NCBI RefSeq assembly: GCF_002204745.1
Contig: NZ_NIRR01000011.1
Location: 41,437-105,436 of the forward strand
Direction: 5' to 3'
Source: Hymenobacter amundsenii
GTDB lineage: Bacteria > Bacteroidota > Bacteroidia > Cytophagales > Hymenobacteraceae
Length of the DNA: 64,000 bases
The notes beneath the pieces are model-generated. The model did not search any database, was not told the origin of the DNA, and saw only the letters and a program-made list of their open reading frames with translations. Shown piece by piece: positions 41,288 to 50,086 of the stretch. How positions within the stretch are numbered: the first letter of the stretch is position 1; each line of letters opens with the position of its first letter. A program made the translations under genes and the position numbers.

Positions 41288-42829
41288 CTACTGAAGTTTG
41301 GAGTAGTATACGCGCAGTCTGATGTTGTTGGCATCGATCTGAGCCCGATTCAGCGTCAGGTTCGATACGGCACTTATCAGTGCCGACTGTTGCAGTGCGG
41401 AAGCATTGCGTAAAATCGGCGACAGTAGCAGTCCGGTTGGTAAATCCCCGTCGAGCCGATTCTGCAAATAAGCCTGCAGATATTCGGTAATGCTAACCGA
41501 ATAATACTGCGCTGGCGTTTGGCCGAACGGGACGGTCGCCGACGCCGGAAAACCTGCCGCTGTGGCAATAGTCCGGACGGTGGCATTGCCATTGTTTATG
41601 GTTGCCAAACCTTCCTGTTGCACCAGCCGGTCGGCAGTAGTTGCCCCAGACGTGCGGGTGAGTATTTGGTTGGCATCGTTTACCTCGTAAAGAAACAGCT
41701 GATTGGGGTACGGGAATACCCCGTTGGTGAGCGGCTTGATTGGAATCAGCAACTCGGCTCGGTTGATAGCCAGCGTGGAATTGTTGCGTAGGCTTTCGAG
41801 CCCTTGAAACTCTATGCGGGTACTAAGGCCGAGGCCCTCCTGCACATATGTCAGGCCGTTGGTGGCTGCGGCGGGCAGTGGCTTTTGGGCTGTTAAGCCC
41901 GCCAATGCCCCGCCCGCCAAATCAGTCGTGATCTGGGTGAAGAACAACCCATCAGTGAAGTTGCTGCTCGGCAGGATGTTGGCGAGGAAAATAGAGTAGG
42001 AGCGGTTGGGCTTGGCCTTACCAGCAGCGTCGGTGGCGTGGAAGTAAAAGGTAATGCGGCCAGCCGTGCTACCCGATGACCGGGGGAAACCCACCACGTT
42101 GGCCGTGTGGCCCGCAGCCGGCTGTAAGGCCACGCCCTGCCAGATGGCGTTCAGCGTATTCTGGCTGAACGATTCGCTCTTCATGGCCGTGAAAACGGCA
42201 TTCACCAGCGAGGAGGCTCCGGAAGAACGCAACAATGGCACCCGCACTATCCGATCAGGTATTACCGTCGTAATACTGTCTGTCGAACCGGCCACTAACG
42301 TCCGTACCTTTCTGTCTCGGTTGAGTGGGGCCGCATAGTTAGTCACCAACGGACTGCCCTTGGCTACCGGAGTAGTAGCGTTGTACAACGTCCGGCTGTC
42401 GAGGGGTTGCTGCAGCGGCAGCAGGTCGAAGCGTAGCGGCTGGGCTGCCGACCCATACACTTGGTCGAAAGGCAGGCTGAAAATGACCGAGTCGAGGACC
42501 GAGGTAGCGAACTTAGCAGGCAGTGAATCGCTGAGTGTCACATTAGGCAGCACCAGCAAATTCATCACGGCAGTCGCCTCGGTCGTGCCCACTTGCGCAT
42601 CGCGCAGCCGGCCTACCAGTACGCTGTTGCCTTTCACCGTCTGCACTGGCGATTGTAGCACAGTTGAGGCGCTTACCGGCAAGTCGAGGAAGGTGGCAGA
42701 AATAGGAGCGGCGCCGGGTAATTCCAACCCGAGGTCGTTGGTTTTCTCGCAGCTGCTGAGCATGGTCAGCAGGGCAGAGCTTAACAGGGTAACCGAAGCA
42801 AATCGGCTGGCGCTAGTTGGCCAATTCAT
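41288..42829 (-). CDS. DUF4270 domain lipoprotein
   Basis: A 513-residue Bacteroidetes-specific lipoprotein. The lipobox LLTMLSSC gives an acylated Cys near residue 27, followed by EKTNDLGLELPG, a start characteristic of DUF4270. The rest is beta-rich with no catalytic motif visible. It is likely surface or periplasmic. Its start overlaps the end of the upstream GT5-like gene by 17 bases, so the two are co-translated. This pairing, next to panC, recurs in Bacteroidetes as far as I recall, but no function has been established. Confidence 0.88.
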   Translation of the reverse strand: MNWPTSASRFASVTLLSSALLTMLSSCEKTNDLGLELPGAAPISATFLDLPVSASTVLQSPVQTVKGNSVLVGRLRDAQVGTTEATAVMNLLVLPNVTLSDSLPAKFATSVLDSVIFSLPFDQVYGSAAQPLRFDLLPLQQPLDSRTLYNATTPVAKGSPLVTNYAAPLNRDRKVRTLVAGSTDSITTVIPDRIVRVPLLRSSGASSLVNAVFTAMKSESFSQNTLNAIWQGVALQPAAGHTANVVGFPRSSGSTAGRITFYFHATDAAGKAKPNRSYSIFLANILPSSNFTDGLFFTQITTDLAGGALAGLTAQKPLPAAATNGLTYVQEGLGLSTRIEFQGLESLRNNSTLAINRAELLIPIKPLTNGVFPYPNQLFLYEVNDANQILTRTSGATTADRLVQQEGLATINNGNATVRTIATAAGFPASATVPFGQTPAQYYSVSITEYLQAYLQNRLDGDLPTGLLLSPILRNASALQQSALISAVSNLTLNRAQIDANNIRLRVYYSKLQ

Positions 42830-43625
42830 TGTAGAGCGCGTAGTAAGACGTCAGCAGGTCGTCGTCGGCGGCTACCTGCTCAATTTGTTTGTCGATGGAA
42901 TACTCCGTGAACAGCTTGTTCAGGTTCTCACTGAACTCCTCATCGGACTTCACCACCGTATCGGCATACTCCATCCCAATTTTGATGAAGCCCCCAAAAT
43001 CAGCCGTTTTCAGCGACGAGAGCATGCTGTCATCAATATCGAGCATCTTGGCTTTCTCCAAAATATCGTCGCCGAATTTGAAGTCAAACTCGTTGTTGTA
43101 CACGGTAAACACCGATTTGGCGTCCTTGAAAATAGGGTCCTTCTTATAGGTCGTTTTCAGGTACATCGGAATCAGGCCCGTCATCCAATCGTTACAATGC
43201 ACGATATCGGGGGCCCATCCAAGCTTTTTCACCGTTTCGAGTACACCTTTGCAAAAAAAGATGGCCCGCTCGTCGTTGTCGGAATGAAATTTATCGTTCT
43301 TGTCAACTAATACCGACTTGCGGTGGAAGTAATCTTCGTTGTCGATGAAGTACACCTGCAGCTTGGCGTTGGGGATAGAAGCGACTTTGATAACCAACGG
43401 TTTTTCATCTTCGCCCACTGCAATGTTGATGCCCGAAAGGCGCACTACTTCGTGCAAACGGTTCTTGCGCTCGTTAATAATGCCAAAACGGGGGACAAAA
43501 ATGCGGATTTCCATCCCCATTTCCTGCATTCCCTGCGGCAACCGCCGCAAAAACTCCGCTACCTTGGTGGTCTGCAAAAACGGGTCAATTTCCGTGGCAG
43601 CATAGAGTATTTTCAACTTCGACAT
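42813..43625 (-). CDS. Half-length GT5 glycogen/starch synthase-like protein
   Basis: A 270-residue protein matching only the N-terminal Rossmann domain of glycogen synthase. The start SKLKILYAATEIDPF and later DIVHCNDWMTGLIPMYL and FTVYNNEFDF are clear family marks. The C-terminal nucleotide-sugar domain is missing. The KTGGL substrate-binding motif that should follow EVAPF is replaced by QTTKV, so ADP-glucose binding of the classical kind is unlikely. The gene is not truncated by a frameshift; the DUF4270 gene overlaps its end. It diverges from panC. A sensing or scaffolding role is possible but unproven. Confidence 0.85.
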   Translation of the reverse strand: MSKLKILYAATEIDPFLQTTKVAEFLRRLPQGMQEMGMEIRIFVPRFGIINERKNRLHEVVRLSGINIAVGEDEKPLVIKVASIPNAKLQVYFIDNEDYFHRKSVLVDKNDKFHSDNDERAIFFCKGVLETVKKLGWAPDIVHCNDWMTGLIPMYLKTTYKKDPIFKDAKSVFTVYNNEFDFKFGDDILEKAKMLDIDDSMLSSLKTADFGGFIKIGMEYADTVVKSDEEFSENLNKLFTEYSIDKQIEQVAADDDLLTSYYALYNELAN

Positions 43626-43745
43626 ATAAGGTCAGTTGGGGTTATTAGGAGGAGGCAACACTTAGGGATGCACAAAATTAAGCATTTTTGAGGGAAATTT
43701 CAATCAGGTCCGCCTTCCAGTCCGCCTGCGGGCTGCATTTACTTT

Positions 43746-44597
43746 ATGGAGATACTCACAACTGCCGCCGCGTTGCAAGCCCACACCGAAATATGGCGCC
43801 GTAATGGGCAACGCATTGGGCTAGTGCCTACTATGGGCGCCCTGCACGAGGGGCATTTGCAGTTGGTGCGCGCCGCCGCCCGCGAGTGCGACGTAGTGGT
43901 GGCGAGCATTTTCGTAAACCCCACCCAGTTCAATAACCCCGACGACTTTCGCCTTTACCCACGTTTGCCGGAGGCCGATGCTGCTTTGCTGGCACCGGCC
44001 GGCTGCACCGTACTATTTCTGCCCCAGGTAGCAGAGATGTACCCGCGCCCTACGGTGCTACAAGTAGATTTTGGCCCGCTGGAGCGGGTAATGGAAGGAG
44101 AGCACCGGCCGGGGCATTTCAACGGCGTGGCCACGGTGGTAAGTAAGCTGTTTCACTTGAGCCGCCCCCATCGGGCGTATTTCGGGCAAAAAGACTTCCA
44201 GCAAGTGGCCATTGTGCGTCAACTTATCAGCGACCTGTCGTTTGATCTGGAGCTGGTAGCCTTTCCCACGGTGCGCGAACCCGATGGGTTAGCCATGTCG
44301 TCGCGCAACCGGCGGCTGAATGTGGAAGCCCGGGCGCTGGCCCCATTCCTCTACCAGAGCCTGCAACGAGCCGAGCAATTGGTGCGAGCCGCCGAGTTGC
44401 CGCCCGCAGCCGTGTCGGCCACCGTGGCCGACTTATTGGCCCAGGTGCCGGGCCTGGAGCTGGAGTATATGGCCGTCGTGGACGCGCACACGCTCCAGCC
44501 CTTGGCCGAATGGGACCCCGCCCGCCCGGTGGCCTTGTGCCTGGCGGCTCACCTGGGCGACGTCCGCCTCATCGACAATGTGGTGGTAGAAAGGTAA
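43746..44597 (+). CDS. panC: Pantothenate synthetase
   Basis: Joins pantoate and beta-alanine using ATP. The 283 residues contain the nucleotidyl-transferase HIGH-type motif in [12 protein letters not shown] (H-E-G-H near 34-37), the FVNPTQFN substrate loop near 59, GQKDFQQ near 153, and the KMSKS-type MSSRNRRL near 189. It is followed 61 bases later by panD, giving both steps for making pantothenate from beta-alanine together; coaX at 18.3 kb uses the product. Confidence 0.96.
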   Translation: MEILTTAAALQAHTEIWRRNGQRIGLVPTMGALHEGHLQLVRAAARECDVVVASIFVNPTQFNNPDDFRLYPRLPEADAALLAPAGCTVLFLPQVAEMYPRPTVLQVDFGPLERVMEGEHRPGHFNGVATVVSKLFHLSRPHRAYFGQKDFQQVAIVRQLISDLSFDLELVAFPTVREPDGLAMSSRNRRLNVEARALAPFLYQSLQRAEQLVRAAELPPAAVSATVADLLAQVPGLELEYMAVVDAHTLQPLAEWDPARPVALCLAAHLGDVRLIDNVVVER

Positions 44598-44620
44598 AGG
44601 GACTCCCATTTCACCTTTGT

Positions 44621-44628
44621 TATCTTTG
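44621..44628 (+). promoter_or_regulatory. Candidate -7 promoter element TATCTTTG
   Basis: Matches TAnnTTTG, 31 bases before the panD ATG. It may give panD its own promoter downstream of panC. Confidence 0.5.
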
Positions 44629-44658
44629 CGGGCCAAACGCTACCCGTTTTTTTATTCC

Positions 44659-45006
44659 ATGCACATCGAAGTTCTCAAGTCCAAAATCCACCGCGTGAAG
44701 GTTACGCAGGCAGAACTGCATTATGTGGGCAGCATTACCATTGACGAAGACCTGCTGGACGCGGCCAACATGGTGGAAAACGAAAAGGTAACCATCGTCA
44801 ATATCAATAATGGCGAGCGATTCGAAACCTACACCATTAAGGGGGCACGGGGCTCGGGCATGATTTGTCTCAACGGGCCGGCTGCCCGTCGCGTGGCCGT
44901 AGGCGACATCGTGATTATTATCTCCTATGCCCTCATTGACTTCGCCGAAGCCAAGGCCCACCAGCCCACCATCATCTTCCCCGATCAGCATAACCGGGTA
45001 GCCTAA
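44659..45006 (+). CDS. panD: Aspartate 1-decarboxylase proenzyme
   Basis: Makes beta-alanine from aspartate using a pyruvoyl group formed by self-cleavage. The 115 residues match the family. The cleavage site Gly24-Ser25 is intact in HYVGSITID, and the fold motif [12 protein letters not shown] and the C-terminal [10 protein letters not shown] are present. The start at 44659 ([13 protein letters not shown]) is the family start; the longer frame would add unrelated residues. Functionally paired with panC. Confidence 0.96.
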   Translation: MHIEVLKSKIHRVKVTQAELHYVGSITIDEDLLDAANMVENEKVTIVNINNGERFETYTIKGARGSGMICLNGPAARRVAVGDIVIIISYALIDFAEAKAHQPTIIFPDQHNRVA

Positions 45007-45111
45007 ACCGCCCGGACCGGTGCTGGCTTCCAGTAATGGCTGGCTGTTCGTGCTCCCGGACAGCCAGCCATTGCCGTTCTGGTACTTATCATCGCGCCGT
45101 CAATTCAGGAT

Positions 45112-46161
45112 ATGAAACAGGTATTAAACGTCGTAAAATACGCGCTGCTACTCGGTGTGTCGGGCCTGCTGATGTGGTACGCCTTGCAGGGGCAGGACTT
45201 GAGCCGCATCGGCCAGTACATGCGCGAGGCCAACTATTGGTGGTTGCTGCTGACGATGGTGCTCTCGGTGCTGGGCTACTTCAGCCGCGCCTACCGCTGG
45301 AAAATGCAGATTGAGCCGACCGGCTACCATCCCGCTTTCTGGGACGTGTACCACGCCATGATGGTGGGTTACTTGGCCAACCTAGTGCTACCGCGCATGG
45401 GCGAGGTTATCCGATGCTCGGTGCTGCGGCGTACCAGTCAGGTGCCGGTGCAGGTGGCGCTGGGCACGGTGGTTACTGAGCGCGTTATCGATGTGCTGGT
45501 GCTGCTGACCCTCCTTGGAACCACGCTGCTACTCGATTTCAATACCTTCTGGAGTTTCGTGACCGACAAGGTGCTGGCAGGCCGCTACGATGCGTTGGCG
45601 CGGAACCCGCGGCCCCTGCTGCTGGCCTTGGTTATTGCCGTGGGGCTGCTGCTGGGCTTAGGCTACGCCGTGTTCCGCAACTTGGAGCGCCTGCGGCAAA
45701 ACGCGTTGTTCAACAAAACTATGAGCTTCGTGAAGGGGGTGCTGGCCGGGGCTTTTAGCATCCTGAAGCTGGAGAACAAGGGCTTGTTCCTGTTCCATAC
45801 CTTTTTTACCTGGGCTGTCTATTACCTCCTGGACTACCTCGCCTTCTTCGCCTTTCCCGAAACCTACGACCTTGGGATGCGGGCGGGCTTGGCCGTGCTT
45901 ACGTTCGGGGCCTTCGGTATGGCGGCGCCAGTGGCGGGTGGTATCGGGCCTTTCCACGTGATGGTGCAAGGTATTCTGCTAGCCTATGGTATCAGCAAAG
46001 AGGCCGGTATTGCTTACGCGCTGGTCGTGCATGGTTCCCAAACGTTGCTGGTCGTGCTCATGGGCGGTATCAGCTTCGCTGCCAGCATGGTGAAATCGGG
46101 CCGGAAAGTATCAGCGGTAAGCCTGGACTTAGAGCTGGAAAGGGAGGCAGCTAGCCGGTAG
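45112..46161 (+). CDS. LPG_synthase_TM / flippase-like integral membrane protein
   Basis: A 349-residue protein with about eight hydrophobic helices. It matches the lysylphosphatidylglycerol synthase TM region family (UPF0104), with the motif PRMGEVIRCSVLRR near 93-106, VVTERVIDVLVLL near 122, and a helix containing GIGPFHVMVQGILLAYGISKEAG near 280. There is no C-terminal transferase domain, so it is probably a lipid or polymer flippase-like protein. It starts 105 bases after panD. Confidence 0.85.
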   Translation: MKQVLNVVKYALLLGVSGLLMWYALQGQDLSRIGQYMREANYWWLLLTMVLSVLGYFSRAYRWKMQIEPTGYHPAFWDVYHAMMVGYLANLVLPRMGEVIRCSVLRRTSQVPVQVALGTVVTERVIDVLVLLTLLGTTLLLDFNTFWSFVTDKVLAGRYDALARNPRPLLLALVIAVGLLLGLGYAVFRNLERLRQNALFNKTMSFVKGVLAGAFSILKLENKGLFLFHTFFTWAVYYLLDYLAFFAFPETYDLGMRAGLAVLTFGAFGMAAPVAGGIGPFHVMVQGILLAYGISKEAGIAYALVVHGSQTLLVVLMGGISFAASMVKSGRKVSAVSLDLELEREAASR

Positions 46162-46269
46162 CTGCCAGAAAGGCTATTGGCTTTTTTCACTCGTAGCAGC
46201 CTTAAGTTCAGTTAAAACGCCCTCAACCGACTTTCTGTCATTCTGATTTTCAACCTTTTCGACTACCCT

Positions 46270-46749
46270 ATGTGGGCCAAGGATAAAATTATGAGTCGCG
46301 AGGCCCTGCTGCCAGTGGTGGCCACCTGGCAAGCAGCCGGCGAGCAGGTGGTGTTCACCAACGGCTGCTTCGATTTGCTGCATCTGGGCCACGTCGATTA
46401 CCTCGAAAAGGCCCGGCACCTGGGCCAGCGGCTGGTGGTGGGGCTTAACACCGACAGTTCGGTAAGCCGCCTTAAGCCCGGCCGCCCCTTGCAGGACGAA
46501 GTGTCACGAGCCCGGGTACTGGCCGCCCTTTTGTTTGTTGATGCCGTGACGCTCTTCGACGAGCAAACCCCGCTGGCCCTCATCGAAGCCGTGCAGCCCG
46601 ATATTCTGGTGAAAGGTGACGACTATGCCATCGACCAGATTGTGGGCCATGAAGCGGTGCTGGCTCGCGGTGGCCGGGTACTGACGGTGTCGCTGGTGCC
46701 AGGCTATAGCACCACCCGCATCGTCGAGCGCATCAGCCAATCCTCTTAG
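46270..46749 (+). CDS. rfaE2: D-glycero-beta-D-manno-heptose 1-phosphate adenylyltransferase
   Basis: Activates heptose phosphate with ATP for LPS or S-layer glycans; this is the cytidylyltransferase-fold half that in E. coli HldE is fused to a kinase. It has 159 residues. The motif TNGCFDLLHLGHVDYL carries the HxGH active site near 35, GLNTDSSVSRLKP near 59, and the ISSTxxI-type STTRIVE near the end. The kinase partner is not nearby. The exact start is uncertain between 46270 and the ATG at 46291. Confidence 0.92.
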   Translation: MWAKDKIMSREALLPVVATWQAAGEQVVFTNGCFDLLHLGHVDYLEKARHLGQRLVVGLNTDSSVSRLKPGRPLQDEVSRARVLAALLFVDAVTLFDEQTPLALIEAVQPDILVKGDDYAIDQIVGHEAVLARGGRVLTVSLVPGYSTTRIVERISQSS

Positions 46750-46811
46750 CGCCGGCCGGCACGAAATCCAGCAGTTTCTTGTTTCACTAGCACACCCGTT
46801 TCTCTGCCATC

Positions 46812-47507
46812 ATGTTCCAAATGACTCCCGCTTATATTATCGTGCTAATTGCCATGGTGGCCAGCTGGATTATTCAGCGCCGCCTCAAGAGCAAGTTCGA
46901 ACAGTACTCTCAGGTGGGTCTCCAGAATGGCCTTTCGGGCAAACAGATTGCCGAGCTCATGCTCGCCGATAACGGCATTACCGATGTGCGCGTCATCAGC
47001 ACCGAAGGCCGCCTGACTGACCACTACAACCCCGCCGACAAAACCGTGAACCTGAGCGAGGCTGTGTACTCGGAGCGCAACGCCGCCGCCGCCGCCGTAG
47101 CGGCGCACGAGTGCGGCCACGCCGTGCAGCACGCCACCGCCTATAACATGTTGAAGTTCCGCTCGGCTATGGTACCGGCGCTGGGCTCGGTTTCGCGCTT
47201 TATGCCTTGGATTCTGCTAGCCGGCATCCTGATGATGCAGACGACCAAAGTGCCGCTGGGCATCGGTATCGTGCTGTTTTCGCTTACCACGCTGTTCTCG
47301 TTCGTCACGCTGCCTGTCGAGTTTGATGCCTCGAAGCGGGCCCTAGCCTGGATTGACAAGCGTGGCATCGTAACGCCCCAGGAGCACGCCATGGCCAAAG
47401 ACGCACTGTGGTGGGCGGCTATGACCTACGTGGTGGCCGCGCTTAGCTCCCTGGCAACGCTCCTTTATTACGTGAGCCTGTTTATGGGTGGCCGCCGCAA
47501 CAACTAG
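46812..47507 (+). CDS. YugP-like zinc metallopeptidase
   Basis: A 231-residue membrane protein related to Bacillus YugP (neutral zinc metallopeptidase family). The zinc motif HECGHAVQH is near residues 98-106, after AAAAVAA. There is an N-terminal membrane helix (YIIVLIAMVASWIIQ) and two or three C-terminal helices around residues 120-165 and 205-225. Motif GQIAELM-type text precedes the catalytic region. Substrate unknown. It stands alone with a terminator behind it. Confidence 0.88.
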   Translation: MFQMTPAYIIVLIAMVASWIIQRRLKSKFEQYSQVGLQNGLSGKQIAELMLADNGITDVRVISTEGRLTDHYNPADKTVNLSEAVYSERNAAAAAVAAHECGHAVQHATAYNMLKFRSAMVPALGSVSRFMPWILLAGILMMQTTKVPLGIGIVLFSLTTLFSFVTLPVEFDASKRALAWIDKRGIVTPQEHAMAKDALWWAAMTYVVAALSSLATLLYYVSLFMGGRRNN

Positions 47508-47526
47508 TCCGGCGTCATCCAACGCT

Positions 47527-47561
47527 AAAAGCCGTTTCCGGACTCCCGGAGGCGGCTTTTT
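47527..47561 (+). terminator. Terminator after the YugP-like gene
   Basis: AAAAGCCG pairs with CGGCTTTT with an inner TCCGG/CCGGA stem and T-run. Confidence 0.8.
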
Positions 47562-47720
47562 ATTTGTAGAATGAGGGAGATAGGGACAGACTGCCAACTC
47601 TTTGCGCGGGTTTTGTGTTAGAACGCCACGGACCAACGTCCGATTGCGTAATTTTGTCCGCCCGCGGCCTGCCCGCGCTGGCCCAACTATCCGATTTTCC
47701 CACCCCACCCAACTTCCCGC

Positions 47721-48860
47721 ATGGATTTCCAGCTTACCGAAGAACAACTAGCCGTACAGGCCGCCGCCCGCGAATTTGCCCAGAACGAGCTGTGGGCCGG
47801 CGTAATTGAGCGCGACGAGCACCAAAAATTTCCCGCCGAGCAGATCAAAAAAATGGGCGAGCTGGGCTTCATGGGCATGATGGTAAGCCCCGAGTACGGT
47901 GGTGGCGGTATGGACACCGTGAGCTACGTGCTGGCAATGGAGGAAATCAGCAAGGTTGATGCCTCTTGCTCCGTTATCATGTCGGTAAACAACTCGCTCG
48001 TCTGCTGGGGACTGGAGAAGTACGGCACCGAGGCGCAAAAGCAAAAGTATCTGCCCGGTCTTACGTCGGGTGAAATCATCGGTGCTTTCGCCCTTTCGGA
48101 GCCCGAAGCTGGCTCCGATGCTACCATGCAGCGCACCACGGCCGAAGACAAAGGCGACCATTACTTACTCAACGGCACCAAAAACTGGATTACCAACGGT
48201 ACCACGGCCTCCGTGTACTTGGTAATTGCCCAGACCAATGCCGAAGCCAAGCACCGCGGCATCAATGTGCTCATCGTGGACAAAGGCATGGAAGGCTTCG
48301 TGACCGGCCCCAAGGAAAACAAGCTCGGTATCCGGGGCTCCGACACCTGCTCGCTGATGTTCACCGACGTGAAAGTGCCCAAAGAAAACCGGATTGGTGA
48401 TGACGGCTTCGGCTTCAAGTTTGCCATGAAAGTGCTGTCTGGCGGCCGCATTGGCATTGCTGCCCAGGCCCTGGGCATTGCCTCGGGTGCCTATGAGTTG
48501 TCGCTGAAGTATGCCCAGGAGCGTCAGGCCTTCGGAGTGCCTATTTCTCAGCATCAAGCTATTCAATTCAAGCTGGCCGATATGGCCACCAACATCGATG
48601 CTGCCCGTCTGCTGTGCCTGCAGGCTGCCCACGACAAGGATGCTCATCAGGATTATACCAAGTCGGGAGCCATGGCCAAACTGTTCGCTTCGAAGGTAGC
48701 CATGGATACGGCCGTAGAAGCGGTACAGGTACACGGCGGGTACGGCTTCGTGAAGGAATACCACGTGGAGCGCCTGATGCGCGACGCCAAAATCACCCAG
48801 ATTTACGAGGGAACTTCGGAAATTCAAAAAATTGTAATCTCGCGGGAAATATTAAAATAG
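47721..48860 (+). CDS. Acyl-CoA dehydrogenase (short-chain type)
   Basis: A flavoenzyme that oxidises acyl-CoA to enoyl-CoA in beta-oxidation or branched amino-acid breakdown. The 379 residues are family length. ALSEPEAGSDA near 126 and NGTKNWITNGT near 153 are signature stretches. The C-terminal motif VQVHGGYGFVKEYHVERLMRDAKI near 335 is followed by QIYEGTSEIQ, which holds the catalytic Glu near 367. Overall it is most like butyryl-CoA dehydrogenases. No electron-transfer flavoprotein gene is adjacent. Confidence 0.95.
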   Translation: MDFQLTEEQLAVQAAAREFAQNELWAGVIERDEHQKFPAEQIKKMGELGFMGMMVSPEYGGGGMDTVSYVLAMEEISKVDASCSVIMSVNNSLVCWGLEKYGTEAQKQKYLPGLTSGEIIGAFALSEPEAGSDATMQRTTAEDKGDHYLLNGTKNWITNGTTASVYLVIAQTNAEAKHRGINVLIVDKGMEGFVTGPKENKLGIRGSDTCSLMFTDVKVPKENRIGDDGFGFKFAMKVLSGGRIGIAAQALGIASGAYELSLKYAQERQAFGVPISQHQAIQFKLADMATNIDAARLLCLQAAHDKDAHQDYTKSGAMAKLFASKVAMDTAVEAVQVHGGYGFVKEYHVERLMRDAKITQIYEGTSEIQKIVISREILK

Positions 48861-48891
48861 AAAGCGAATTGCCTAAAAGTCAGAAGTGTTG

Positions 48892-48932
48892 CACAAAACC
48901 CAGCCTAGTTTCGGCTGGGCTTTGTGTTTTTG
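48892..48932 (+). terminator. Terminator after the acyl-CoA dehydrogenase gene
   Basis: CACAAAACCCAGCC pairs with GGCTGGGCTTTGTG (one mismatch), then a T-run. Confidence 0.85.
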
Positions 48933-49017
48933 TGAATTTTTATATGTTATTTTGCATTAGATAAGTCCGGGATGCCATTCCCGGCAGCAAGCATCCAACC
49001 TCACTCGCCCCCTAAAG

Positions 49018-49941
49018 ATGGAAGATTATAATAAAGTGATAGAGTCGCTGGGTGTCCGGTACATTAAAGCGAAGAACTTGGTATTGCAGCAGCCCTTCAC
49101 GGTGCGCAATTCCTATGACGTAGGAAATAACCTCATCCTGCTGCACAAAGGCCATATTTCGTTTGGCGACGAAGAACAAGTGGTGGAGGAAGGCGAAATG
49201 CTTTTCATCCCCGGCGGCCGTGCTACCAAGGTTACTTATGGCGAGGCCTCTAGCAAGAGCATCACCAATGATGATCTGATCACCAACAAGGACAAGTTCT
49301 TTCACTCCAACTCCGACCTCGACCTGATCGGTGATGCTGAAGAAAGCCATTCCTTCGTGAGCTTCGAGGCCAAGGTGTTCGATTCGGTGAATTTCTTCGC
49401 TTCCCTCGACGTCCCGGCGTTCCTGATTACCAATAATTCCAAGCTGGCCAACCTCATCATTAAAGTGGTAGAGGAGAGCCTGCAGGAACTGCCCGGCCGC
49501 GAACGGCTCATCACGATTTATACCGAGAACATCGTGGTGGAAATTGTGCGCTACATTCTCAAGAACAAGATGTTCGTGGAGCAGTTGGCTACCAACAGCA
49601 CGTACTTCAAGGACCCGCGTCTGATCGACTTGTTCAACTACATCAAGGAGAACATCGGTGGCGACCTCTCCAACAAGGTGCTTTCGGGCGTAGCCAACGT
49701 GAGCGAGGACTATGTGGGCCAGTATTTCAAGATGCTGACGGGCATCAATCCCCAGGACTACATCGAGTACCAGCGCATGGAGCGGGCCGTATTCTTGCTT
49801 CGTACCACCAAAAAGAGCATCCGCGACATCGGCAAGGAAGTGGGCTATAAAGACACGGCCTATTTCTGCCGCCGCTTCAAGATGATGTTTGGCATCCCGG
49901 CCGGCAAAATGCGCCGCCGCGAATCAGCCATGAATATCTAA
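49018..49941 (+). CDS. AraC-family transcriptional regulator
   Basis: A 307-residue regulator. The N-terminal half (about 15-90) is a cupin-like sensing domain (LLHKGHISFGDEEQVVEEGEMLFIPGG). The C-terminal 100 residues form the double HTH of the AraC family, with YFKMLTGINPQDYIEYQRMERA and IGKEVGYKDTAYFCRRFKMMFG spanning the second helix-turn-helix. The sequence is highly conserved in style with other Cytophagales, with AT-richer codon choice in the N-terminal half. Ligand and targets are unknown. Confidence 0.92.
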   Translation: MEDYNKVIESLGVRYIKAKNLVLQQPFTVRNSYDVGNNLILLHKGHISFGDEEQVVEEGEMLFIPGGRATKVTYGEASSKSITNDDLITNKDKFFHSNSDLDLIGDAEESHSFVSFEAKVFDSVNFFASLDVPAFLITNNSKLANLIIKVVEESLQELPGRERLITIYTENIVVEIVRYILKNKMFVEQLATNSTYFKDPRLIDLFNYIKENIGGDLSNKVLSGVANVSEDYVGQYFKMLTGINPQDYIEYQRMERAVFLLRTTKKSIRDIGKEVGYKDTAYFCRRFKMMFGIPAGKMRRRESAMNI

Positions 49942-49978
49942 CCACGGATTAGAGAGGATTCTACGGGTTTCGTGAACA

Positions 49979-50017
49979 AAAATAAAAGCCACCTCAGTTG
50001 AGGTGGCTTTTATTTTT
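49979..50017. terminator. Bidirectional terminator
   Basis: Perfect 17-bp arms AAAATAAAAGCCACCTC and its complement with an AGTT loop. Confidence 0.9.
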
Positions 50018-50086
50018 GGTAATATGATGTAGGAAAAGATGACAGATCCATCAAATTGGATTGAGCCGTTTACAGAATCTGTGGAA

